Below are positions 28,803 through 36,970 of a stretch of 64,000 nucleotides of DNA, piece after piece; the stretch's first letter is position 1; each line of letters starts with the position of its first letter. This stretch comes from Holophagae bacterium. GTDB lineage: Bacteria > Acidobacteriota > Holophagae > Acanthopleuribacterales > Acanthopleuribacteraceae. The notes below the pieces were generated by a model. That model did no database searches and was not told where the DNA came from. It saw nothing but the letters and a program-made list of their open reading frames with translations. The position numbers were made by a program, and so were the translations under genes. Location of the stretch: positions 1 to 64,000 of the forward strand of contig JAUIFE010000035.1 in the NCBI GenBank assembly GCA_030429565.1. Direction: 5' to 3'.

Positions 28803-31448
28803 TTAGTTGAATTTGACTCTGTTCAGGCTGAGCACATTGAGGTCAACCTGCCAACGTGGCAACAAGGTATGCAGGTCTTTGAGGTCGTTTTGACCGTCGC
28901 CGTTGGGATCGACGCCTTCTTCAAAGACCAGCACCATGGTGAAATTCTCACCGACGCGACCGTCGGCGCTGCGCACTTCCAGCCGAATCGGCATGGTCTC
29001 ACTCAAGGGTTCGTCAAAATCAAGGGTTTGTTGGGTGCCCAGGACTTCCTGGGTCAGCTCGTTGGTCCAAGTGTAGGAGGTGACGGCCACGTCTTCGAAA
29101 ACGCGGGCGGTGAAGTGCAGTTCATCCACACCTTGCACGGCGATCGGCGGATCGACGAAGACATCGAGGTAGGTGCCGCCGCCGTGGTCCATGATGATTA
29201 AGGCGCTTGCTTTGTGTTCCGCACCCTGCACGTCGGTCACGGTTAAACCAATCGGTGTTTCTTTTTGGAAGGTAGGCGCCAGTTCAAGGGTTGCGTTTTC
29301 GCCGAGCAGATCGCCGTTATTGAGGTTGAACCATTGGAAGTGCTCGGGCGTGATGTCATCGGCGACAACCGCTTGGAAAGACATGGTTTCTTCTTGCTGA
29401 ACCTGAACGGGCGGATCGATGAACACGTAGCCGCCGCCATTGGGATTGCCCTCTACTTCAATAAAGGCTGCAGCGGCGCCGTGGCGGCCGTCGTCGGCCT
29501 GGACCTCTAAGTGGATCGGTGTCGGTTCGGTGAAGGTGGGTTCCAGTTCGAGGGTCGCCGCCGTGCCAACTACTTCCTGCGTGATCCCGTTGGTCCAGGT
29601 GTAGCTGAGAACGGTGTCGTCGGCGCCTTCGACGAAGGCTCTGAAGCGAATCATTTCCTCGCTTTGGAAGACCATTGGCGGTTCAATGTGGACCAACAGG
29701 TAATTGGCGGGGTCTTCGGTCATGATGGTCGCATGGGCCAAGCCGTGGTTGCCGGCTTCATCGCGTACCGTCAGGGCAATACAGGTGTTATTGGTGAAAT
29801 TGGGCGCGAGTACTAAGCGGGGGCCGTCGCCCAACACATCGCCGTTTTCTTCATTAACCCAGGAATAGGCGGTGATGGGTGCGTCGTGGCTGACCACGGC
29901 GGTGAACACCAAATCTTCGTTGTTCTGCACGATCAGGTGCGGATCAATTTCTACCTGGATGAAACCGTTGGGTGGGCCGTCAAGTTCAATGAAACTGAAA
30001 CCCCAGCCACGGTCACCGGCCGCGTTGCGAACCTCGACACTAATCGGGGTCGGCATGTTGAAAATGGGTTGCAAGGTGATTTCGGCCGTGTCGCCCAGCG
30101 TTTCGCCGGTCAGGTCGTTGCGCCACAGGTAGCGCAGGTCTTGGGTGTCGTCTTTGCCGGCGGGACCGCCGCCGTTGGGATCACCGTCGCCGTTGACCAG
30201 CGCGCGGAACACCATGGGTTCGTTGCCTTGCAGGATAAAGGGTGGGTCTACGTGGACGTCGAGTGGGCGCGGCGGTTCTTCCATTAAGACCGTGGCGAAA
30301 GCGACACCTTCTTTGCCTTCTTCGTCGCGAACCAACAGGCTGATGCCGGTATCTTGTTGAAAGCGAGGCTCAAGACGCAGCTCCGGTCCGTCCCCCACGA
30401 TATTACCGTCATCTTCACGGCGCCATTCGTAGTGCGTGATGGGGCGGTTATGGTCGACTCGGGCTTGGAAGACCAGGGGATCCTCGCCTTGTACCTGGTA
30501 CTCGGGGTTGATGACGACATCGATGAAATCGCCGGCCGGATCGACGTCGATAAAGGCATGGCCGATACCGGTTACACCGCCGGCCGTGGTGGCCGTCACC
30601 GTGATCGGCGTGGCCGTGGTGAAGATCGGTGGGAAGGTGACGCTTTGGCCTTCGCCCAATACTTCTTGGGTGTCGCTGCGACGCCATTCGAAGCCAATGA
30701 TGTCGTGATTGCCCTCGACCTGCGCTTCAAATTCGAGCGGTTCATGGCCTTGGATGCGCAGCGGCGGTGTCACCAGGACCTCGAGTTGGTTGGGGTCTTC
30801 CACGTGGATCGTGCTGCTCGCCTCGGCGACGTCGCCTGTATCGTTGCTGACCGTCAACAACAGCGCGGTTGAATGCTGGAAGTTTTCGGGCAGTTCCAAT
30901 TCTGCAGCGTTGCCCACAACCGTGTTGGTATCCATGCGGCGCCACTCGTAGGTGACGACCGCATTGGGCGGCAACACCTGCGCATGGAACAACAGGCGAT
31001 CGCGGCCTTGGGTTACCTGGGGCGGATCAATCCAAGCGGACAGAGGTTGTTCGCCGTCGCCCACCAGGATCGTTGTCCAGCCGGTTGCTTCGCTGCCGGT
31101 CTCGTCTTGAGCGCTTACGTAAAGGATGGTGTTCTCTTCAAAGGTTGGCGGCACCGTCAGGGTTGTTTCGTGACCCAGCACGTCCAAGTTGCCGTGGCGC
31201 CATTCAATGGCGGTTAAGCGGCGTTCGTCGCTTGCACGGACGGTGAAAGTCATGGGTTCATCACCCTGTAAAGTCAATTGCGGGTCGACGAGTAATTCGA
31301 AATTTTGTGCGTTAAGGAGGGGGAGGAGGGCGAAAAATGTTAAGCACCATGTGGTTAATACGGCGCACGAACGACGGACGGCCGTCTTCCGTGGGAACGA
31401 GCGAGTTGAGAGCGTGGCGGTCAACGACCCACGCGATTCATAAAACAT
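28803..31448 (-). CDS. Secreted protein with nine Ig/PKD-like tandem repeats and EF-hand-like tail
   Basis: 881 residues; AAGGAG lies 8 nt before ATG 31448. A long basic N-region precedes the signal core, ending LLPLLNAQ at about residue 48. Nine repeats of about 88 residues follow. Each opens with a phrase like VxPPxxxQGxE (LVDPQLTLQGDEP, WIDPPQVTQGRD, VTPPLRIQGHEP, INPEYQVQGEDP, VDPPFILQGNEP and so on). Each continues with a YEWR/YTWT strand, a TxExLG segment and ends with a D.xGxxGxAxxxI strand, as in Ig/PKD-like surface domains. The last 35 residues carry DPNGDGQNDLKDLH...LPRW, nearly the same tail as the 25848-28403 product. Probably a long rod-shaped exported protein. No enzymatic domain seen. 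Confidence 0.88.
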   Translation of the reverse strand: MFYESRGSLTATLSTRSFPRKTAVRRSCAVLTTWCLTFFALLPLLNAQNFELLVDPQLTLQGDEPMTFTVRASDERRLTAIEWRHGNLDVLGHETTLTVPPTFEENTILYVSAQDETGSEATGWTTILVGDGEQPLSAWIDPPQVTQGRDRLLFHAQVLPPNAVVTYEWRRMDTNTVVGNAAELELPENFQHSTALLLTVSNDTGDVAEASSTIHVEDPNQLEVLVTPPLRIQGHEPLEFEAQVEGNHDIIGFEWRRSDTQEVLGEGQSVTFPPIFTTATPITVTATTAGGVTGIGHAFIDVDPAGDFIDVVINPEYQVQGEDPLVFQARVDHNRPITHYEWRREDDGNIVGDGPELRLEPRFQQDTGISLLVRDEEGKEGVAFATVLMEEPPRPLDVHVDPPFILQGNEPMVFRALVNGDGDPNGGGPAGKDDTQDLRYLWRNDLTGETLGDTAEITLQPIFNMPTPISVEVRNAAGDRGWGFSFIELDGPPNGFIQVEIDPHLIVQNNEDLVFTAVVSHDAPITAYSWVNEENGDVLGDGPRLVLAPNFTNNTCIALTVRDEAGNHGLAHATIMTEDPANYLLVHIEPPMVFQSEEMIRFRAFVEGADDTVLSYTWTNGITQEVVGTAATLELEPTFTEPTPIHLEVQADDGRHGAAAAFIEVEGNPNGGGYVFIDPPVQVQQEETMSFQAVVADDITPEHFQWFNLNNGDLLGENATLELAPTFQKETPIGLTVTDVQGAEHKASALIIMDHGGGTYLDVFVDPPIAVQGVDELHFTARVFEDVAVTSYTWTNELTQEVLGTQQTLDFDEPLSETMPIRLEVRSADGRVGENFTMVLVFEEGVDPNGDGQNDLKDLHTLLPRWQVDLNVLSLNRVKFN

Positions 31449-31841
31449 AACCTAAACTCCTTGGTAGCTTTCACCTGGCAGCCGCAATTCGCTGCCGCGA
31501 TCTCGTCTAAAACGCTGCGCCAACCGTTTGTCTCCATGTTTCGCCTACCTAACGGTTGCGATCCACTTTTCCCAAACAGTTTGGCGCCAAATCTTTGACC
31601 GAAATCATCGGCACTTATCGCGGTTTTCGGATTTACGTGCCGAGGGTTGGGCGGGCTCCCGGCTTGAGCATCAGTCTAGGTGGCTCTCGACCGACCTGGA
31701 TATAGGACGGAAGTACCAAATGGAAATCGGCTTGGTTTAAATCACCGTTTTGGTTTTTTCTGTAAGATGTTGTTAAGTTGAATGAATATAGGGTGATATC
31801 AAACGGAAGCGGCCGTCTTTAAGTGACGGCCGCTGCTTTGG
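31449..31841. other. Gap between two secreted-protein genes
   Basis: About 390 bases, with the leader of the nine-repeat gene at its left end and a terminator at 31808-31834. A 70-codon plus-strand open frame has no ribosome site. Nothing else recognised. Confidence 0.45.
31808..31834 (-). terminator. Terminator hairpin of the 31842-33557 gene
   Basis: A 10-bp perfect stem (AGCGGCCGTC and GACGGCCGCT) with a 7-nt loop, 8 nt beyond the stop codon. Only a weak T-rich tail. Confidence 0.7.
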
Positions 31842-33557
31842 TTAGGGTTTTTCCGGTGTCGGTGGCGGTGGTTCGGCGAGGTAACCGCTAAGCGCGCCGT
31901 CTTCGGTGCGACCAATAAATGCGTAGCCGATCACCGGTAAATCGCATTGTAGGGCGCCGTGGGCGAGACCCGTCGGCAGTAGCCGTGTGACCTTGGCTTT
32001 GGCCGCCAAGGTGAGGGTTTCGCGACCCTGCAGGGTGCCGTCGGCAAGGTAACGGTCGAACTGAACGTCGACGGTTTCGTCGTTGGGGTTCACAATTACC
32101 ACGCCGCTCCATGTTTCGCCGTCACTGCGCAAGATGGGGAAACCGGCCTGAATTTGGCCTTGGTGCGGCAATAAAATGCCGGCAACGCCCAAGCCCCAGC
32201 GGCTGCCGAGTAGCGCTGTGCCGGCAATCGGTGTATCGCTGCTGATCTCCAGCCAGGCGATCTCGGCACTGTCCACAAAAAACTGTTCGCCAATGACACC
32301 CAAACGGTTGCTGTAAGCCGGCAGGTCGAGGTTTTCTTCTGCGACTAAATCACCTTCCTGGCTATAGCCGCGCATCACCAAGTTTGCGTCGTCGCGTTCG
32401 GCGTTGGCTAGCGAGATGCCGGTCCAAAAATTGACGTGATCTTGCGTGATGTGCGGCAGCATCAACAAGCGGTGCCCTTTGTCGCCGGATGGGTCGATGC
32501 GTTCGGCACCCACCCAGGCTTTGCCCAGCCCGTTGCGCGCCGAGAATTGGAAATAGCCGTTGTGGCCTTGGTTATCGTGTAAACGCAACCACCCGGCCGA
32601 CTCGGTGGGATCGGGCGCAAACGCTAGCGCCGAGGTGCCTGCTGGAAATTGAGCGCCGCCGTTGTTTTCACCCTGGGCCCAGGACAGCGAAACGGCACTG
32701 CCGCCGGCGAAGATCCATTGGTTGTCCCAGTTGGCGTTGTCGCGGGCTAAATGTGGCACCAGCCAATCTTTGGCGTTGGTGGTGGTCAGGGCCGTCGCCG
32801 CCAAATCGGTGCCGTCGCGCAGCAGCGCCGCCGTGAGTGGGCGGTTACAACTGAAGCCGAGCGCTTGGCCGCCGAATTGCGGCGCGACGCTCATTTGCGC
32901 GTGGGCCGCCAAGGCAAAACGCGTATCGTCTAAGGTGACCCACACGCGCTCATCATGGGGGTTTACCAAATAAAGTGCATCGCCGTCTTCTAGCAGTGGC
33001 AGATCGCCCGCGTATTGGCTGCATTCGCGAAACGCGGTCAGCGCTTGATTTTTGCGTGTAACCTTGGTCCGCTTACCCTTGTTGGTGTTTTGGAAGAACA
33101 GTACGGTGATGTTGACCTCGCCAGGTCCGTCGGCGATGGTTTGGCAGAGGCGAATACTGTTGATATCGATGGTTAAACCTGCTTCGTCGAGCGCATTTTG
33201 TTCGAGCGTGAAGGCAATGGCGCTCAAGCCGCGGTTGTCGGCCGCAATCACTTCCAAATCGCTCCAAACTCCGTTCTGGCTGTCTGTCACCGATCCCTGG
33301 TCGGCGAAACGATAGGGGACGGTGACGTTGCCGGAAACCTCGTAGCGATTGTTAATATCGAGTCCTGGCAGAACGAGCACAATTCGACTGCCAGGTGTGA
33401 TCGCCGTGTTGTTCACAAAAGAGACACGCGACGAACCTTCCAGGCAAATCGTTTGGTTTTGCGAGCCACACAGCTCTTGGGCGGCAAGCTTGGTCGATAA
33501 GCCGAGCAAGCACAAGGGGAATACAATAAGTAAGTAGGACTTCAAACCATGCAACAC
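31842..33557 (-). CDS. Secreted beta-rich protein of unknown function
   Basis: 571 residues from GTG 33557, fixed by GAGGAGG 7 nt upstream. The signal peptide ends near TKLAAQ. The mature N-terminal half begins with Cys-containing ELCGSQNQTICLEG and resembles a beta-sandwich. Two further segments (about 190-330 and 330-550) contain repeated phrases of the type (W)xxG(V/I)xLxNxxxxDxNLVxxGYxxxGxLxxxE and VVIVNPNDETVDVQFDRYLADG. This recurring pattern of an adhesion-like or tubby-type beta-sheet is often seen in exported proteins of filamentous or gliding bacteria. There is no catalytic motif. The C-terminus is Pro-rich (EPPPPTPEKP). Single-gene unit. Confidence 0.8.
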   Translation of the reverse strand: MLHGLKSYLLIVFPLCLLGLSTKLAAQELCGSQNQTICLEGSSRVSFVNNTAITPGSRIVLVLPGLDINNRYEVSGNVTVPYRFADQGSVTDSQNGVWSDLEVIAADNRGLSAIAFTLEQNALDEAGLTIDINSIRLCQTIADGPGEVNITVLFFQNTNKGKRTKVTRKNQALTAFRECSQYAGDLPLLEDGDALYLVNPHDERVWVTLDDTRFALAAHAQMSVAPQFGGQALGFSCNRPLTAALLRDGTDLAATALTTTNAKDWLVPHLARDNANWDNQWIFAGGSAVSLSWAQGENNGGAQFPAGTSALAFAPDPTESAGWLRLHDNQGHNGYFQFSARNGLGKAWVGAERIDPSGDKGHRLLMLPHITQDHVNFWTGISLANAERDDANLVMRGYSQEGDLVAEENLDLPAYSNRLGVIGEQFFVDSAEIAWLEISSDTPIAGTALLGSRWGLGVAGILLPHQGQIQAGFPILRSDGETWSGVVIVNPNDETVDVQFDRYLADGTLQGRETLTLAAKAKVTRLLPTGLAHGALQCDLPVIGYAFIGRTEDGALSGYLAEPPPPTPEKP

Positions 33558-34357
33558 GAGACGACCTCCTCATGGTGAACCGATGTCGTCTAGGCGCATC
33601 GACAGCGGTGACATTCTTTTTACAATTTAGTTGCAAAAGGGAGGCCGGCACCCGAAAGCCGAGAAAAGTTGTGCCGGCTCACGGTGCCGGCGACGGTTCA
33701 GGCCGACAATAGGCGAGTCTGGCCGGGCCCGGCAAAGCAACCGGCTTCAAGGACTTGCCCAAAGCCTTCAGGAAATGTCGCTCAAGCGGGTGAATGGTTG
33801 GTATGGTTGTGGTTCAGGTCGACTGCTGGGCGCAGAGTTTCTGGTTAACGTGTTTGAACACAGGTGCTTGAAGTGTGGGTTCAGTCGATAGCCGGTGGCC
33901 GAATTAGTGCCCCGCACCACAATAGGCAAAACTTTCCGAGGAAGAAAGCGGGGGGCAAGGACGGAAAAGGCCGCTTGGCCTGTTATTTATAATGAAGGGG
34001 ACTTTGCCGCGCTGATCACAAGTGCGTTTTGAGTTTCATGCTTTTGAGACCAAGTGTCTGGTAGTGCTGGTCTTGAACAAAAATGGTGGGTGCCGGCAAA
34101 AAAATGGTGAAGGGAGCGCTTGCCTGAAAGGCTTGGCGGACTTAGATTGAGAAAACGTGAGTGAGAGGTTGGCCTCTGAATTGCATGTTAGTTTTTGAGC
34201 CGGATCATGGGAGACAACAAGACTTTCACGTCAAGGGAAAGAAAAGTTGTCAGAAGCATGCACATAGGTCGTCACTAACCCGTTTGAACATACATGACGA
34301 TAATTATCGTCTTTTAGTTCGTTATATTTCGCTCGACCCATTAAGTGGCGAGCTTTG
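33558..34357. other. Long divergent intergenic region
   Basis: About 800 bases between the divergent 31842-33557 and 34358-36655 genes. No coding frame with a ribosome site or recognisable product. Contains a perfect 16-bp palindrome at 34296-34311 (listed separately). It is visibly more AT-rich toward its right end. Confidence 0.5.
34296..34311. promoter_or_regulatory. Perfect 16-bp palindrome, candidate operator
   Basis: GACGATAATTATCGTC is its own reverse complement and lies 46 bases upstream of the ATG at 34358, overlapping a TTGAAC...AT-rich area that could be the promoter. Typical geometry of a dimeric repressor site, but no cognate regulator is known. Confidence 0.4.
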
Positions 34358-36655
34358 ATGAATTCATCATTACTGAACAACCGATGTGTGGGGGTACCTC
34401 TTTTGAGCAAAGGAAAGACTTTCTGCGAACGTGCGTTTTTCGCCCTTGTGTTACTGGGTGTTGTTGCCTCAACGACACCTCTTTTTGGCCAGATCTTTAG
34501 TGTTGGCGGTCGCTCCGCCAATCCCGGTTACTTTGCCAACCGTGACGGTTCTCTGACGGTATCCTATACTGTCAGCATGACGGGTGGTAATCAACTGCAG
34601 GGTGTGGTGCCCTATCTAGATCAGCCCGAGTGTTTGACCTATGGCAACCGTCAGATTTTTAACATCACCTACCTGGGCCACGGTTCCTCGTTAGGGAATT
34701 TAAGCACCAGTGAAATTCCCATTTGGAACAGCAATACCGAACAAACCGTGTGGTTTAACATCCACATGTACGACAACAATTTGATGTGTCCGGCCACTGC
34801 CGCCGCCGATTTGGCTGCTGAATGTCTGACCTTCCAATTGTTGTTTTCATTTGATGGGACGACCCAACGAGTGCCGGTTGTTTACGATCAAAGCCAGTTG
34901 TTGGTGTTCAACAACCCACCGACCAACGGCACCCAAATTGTCGATGTTCTGTGGGATACCGATCCGCGCCCGCGGGTTCAGGGCTACTGCCAAACTTATA
35001 CCGAAAGTTTTGGCGTGTTAGTACGCGACCAAGGCATCGATCTCGCGCAGGTTCGCAACGACAACAACCGTATCTACTACGGCGTGAACTGGAGCCTCAA
35101 CATCAACACCGAGCAAGGCCAATTCAACTGGGGCACGGCGTTGTCGGGTATTCAGATCCCACTTTCCAACGATCTGTTGTTGTTTAACTTGGGCGCTTTT
35201 ATGGCGCAAGGCCTGATTGACATCATTCCCACCGACACTCAGATTTTTCGCGGTCCCAACGATACCTTCCCCCTCGACGAAATCGGTGGCTCCGGTCGCT
35301 ACAACCAGGCCGAATGCGATGCCGAGACTTGGAACTTCTGGGACATTACCGATTTTCCTTTCGACAATGGCACCGTCCGTGACGGGGTCGGCAGCATTCC
35401 CGATTTGCGCACGCTGCGTATTCAGAAAAACCAGTTCAACATCAGCTACCGCTCGTCGGCACTTTACTTGGTCAACCTCAACGGCTGCAGCACGGCAACC
35501 GCTTTTGGTGACGATCAAAATGCCGAAGCCGCAACCTTCACCCGTTTCCAGCTCGACAACCAAGGCCGCGCTTCGGTGACCGTCGACGTACCCGCCGCTT
35601 GGAAATTGGGCGGCGATTTGCGCGACGGGTATTCGGTTCGGTGGTTTGCGCGTGCCGCCAACGACTTTCTCGAAGTCTCTGGTACCACGCAAGACCCGCT
35701 TGATTCGAAAGCGCTTTCAGCCGATTTACTGCTGCCGGTTGCCAATGCCGACGCCTATCAAGTCATTGCACAAATCACCCATGAAGCCAGTGGTTCGATG
35801 GTTAGCGTTGAATCGCCCGCGCATGGGTTCAGCTATCAAGCCTTGGCTGAACCCGCCATCCTTTTCGGTGATGTGCAGGACGACTCCCAACTGAACGTTG
35901 GTGAAATTTTGGAGCAGCCGCTTACCTTCACCAACAACACGGGTTTTAACCTCGAGAACGTGACGCTTGACCTGGCCTTCGAAGGTGGTAGTGATGCCGT
36001 TTTCGGTTTTGGCACCGCCAATACCGGCATTCAAAGCCAAACTTGTGGTGATCGTCGCATGGTCCAGAGCGCGAGCTTATTCGCCGATGCGGAACTGTCG
36101 ACTGACCTGTGGTTTAAACCACTGCGGGTTCCCGGCATCTGTAATGCCAACAATCCTTACCGCTTTTCGATCACGACTTCCTATGAATTGTTGGGCACGC
36201 AACACAGCTACACTCAGTATTTTGAGATTACGCCTGGCTGCGTTGACAACAACCCTCACAACGTTGATCTCGACGGCTTGGTTGTCTACTGGGGCACTTG
36301 CGACAGCGGCGGTATTCGCCTGCCGATCTTCGGCGACAGCACCTACATCTATCGCTGGTTCGACAGTGCCGAGAGCCTGTGCCGCAACCAAGCCGAACCT
36401 GGGGTCGACACCGACTTCTGGCATGTTCCCGACCTGCCGCAAACGGTTGATGTCTTTGCCGAGGTAACCGACGCGCAAACCGGTTTGGCGCGCATTTATC
36501 CCCTGCGGGTGGTTGTTTTTGAAAACCTGCCGACCCGTGAAGCGTTCCTGCCCTCCTGGCGTGAAGAAACCATTACCGATCCCGATTTGGATAATGACGG
36601 GTTGGTCACGGTGTTAGACGGCGTCATCTTCTTCAGTGCGGGTGGCTGCGACTAA
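34358..36655 (+). CDS. Secreted cell-surface protein with C-terminal dockerin-like loop
   Basis: 765 residues from ATG 34358; a TTG directly before it is also in frame, and the ribosome site is weak (GGCGAG). An N-terminal signal (core FFALVLLGVVAS) ends near TPLFGQ. The mature protein is Asn-, Tyr- and Asp-rich, with paired cysteines (CLTYG, GYCQTY, NGCS, QTCGD, PGCVDN, GTCDSG) suggesting disulfides in an exported protein. A DUF11/CARDB-like beta domain lies near residues 490-570 (GEILEQPLTFTNNTGFNLENV), with a probable PKD-like segment after it. The last 25 residues include DPDLDNDGLVTVLDGVIFF, an EF-hand/dockerin-like calcium loop. No enzymatic motif recognised. Followed by a bidirectional terminator. 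Confidence 0.82.
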   Translation: MNSSLLNNRCVGVPLLSKGKTFCERAFFALVLLGVVASTTPLFGQIFSVGGRSANPGYFANRDGSLTVSYTVSMTGGNQLQGVVPYLDQPECLTYGNRQIFNITYLGHGSSLGNLSTSEIPIWNSNTEQTVWFNIHMYDNNLMCPATAAADLAAECLTFQLLFSFDGTTQRVPVVYDQSQLLVFNNPPTNGTQIVDVLWDTDPRPRVQGYCQTYTESFGVLVRDQGIDLAQVRNDNNRIYYGVNWSLNINTEQGQFNWGTALSGIQIPLSNDLLLFNLGAFMAQGLIDIIPTDTQIFRGPNDTFPLDEIGGSGRYNQAECDAETWNFWDITDFPFDNGTVRDGVGSIPDLRTLRIQKNQFNISYRSSALYLVNLNGCSTATAFGDDQNAEAATFTRFQLDNQGRASVTVDVPAAWKLGGDLRDGYSVRWFARAANDFLEVSGTTQDPLDSKALSADLLLPVANADAYQVIAQITHEASGSMVSVESPAHGFSYQALAEPAILFGDVQDDSQLNVGEILEQPLTFTNNTGFNLENVTLDLAFEGGSDAVFGFGTANTGIQSQTCGDRRMVQSASLFADAELSTDLWFKPLRVPGICNANNPYRFSITTSYELLGTQHSYTQYFEITPGCVDNNPHNVDLDGLVVYWGTCDSGGIRLPIFGDSTYIYRWFDSAESLCRNQAEPGVDTDFWHVPDLPQTVDVFAEVTDAQTGLARIYPLRVVVFENLPTREAFLPSWREETITDPDLDNDGLVTVLDGVIFFSAGGCD

Positions 36656-36970
36656 CGCCCGATCCATTAAAAAACAAAAAAACGGCATCCTTAGGGGTGC
36701 CGTTTTTTTGTTTGATGATGAGCTTTGCTTGTTGCTGCAATCAGGATGCTAAAGGACGGTTCAACCTGAAACGCGCGACAAGTAGGGCTGCTCTGGGTCC
36801 AAAGTTCTTGGTTCAAGGGCGACAAGCACCGATGCTTTACCGCGCTGCAGCGTTTTGCTCCTCGATGATTCAAAGTGCCTCGGTGCCGAGCTTAAGCGGC
36901 TAGCGACAAGCATTTTCACGAGCATTGCCGCCCGATGGCGGCCTATTTACCATTAAGAATCGTTTCGGTT
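36656..36970. other. Gap between convergent genes
   Basis: About 315 bases. Contains the terminator at 36676-36709. The rest shows no gene or repeat. Confidence 0.5.
36676..36709. terminator. Bidirectional intrinsic terminator
   Basis: A stem built on ACGGCATCC and GGTGCCGT (one wobble) flanked by an A run on the left and seven T on the right. Fits termination of the 34358 gene and, in reverse, of the hybrid kinase gene. Confidence 0.9.
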
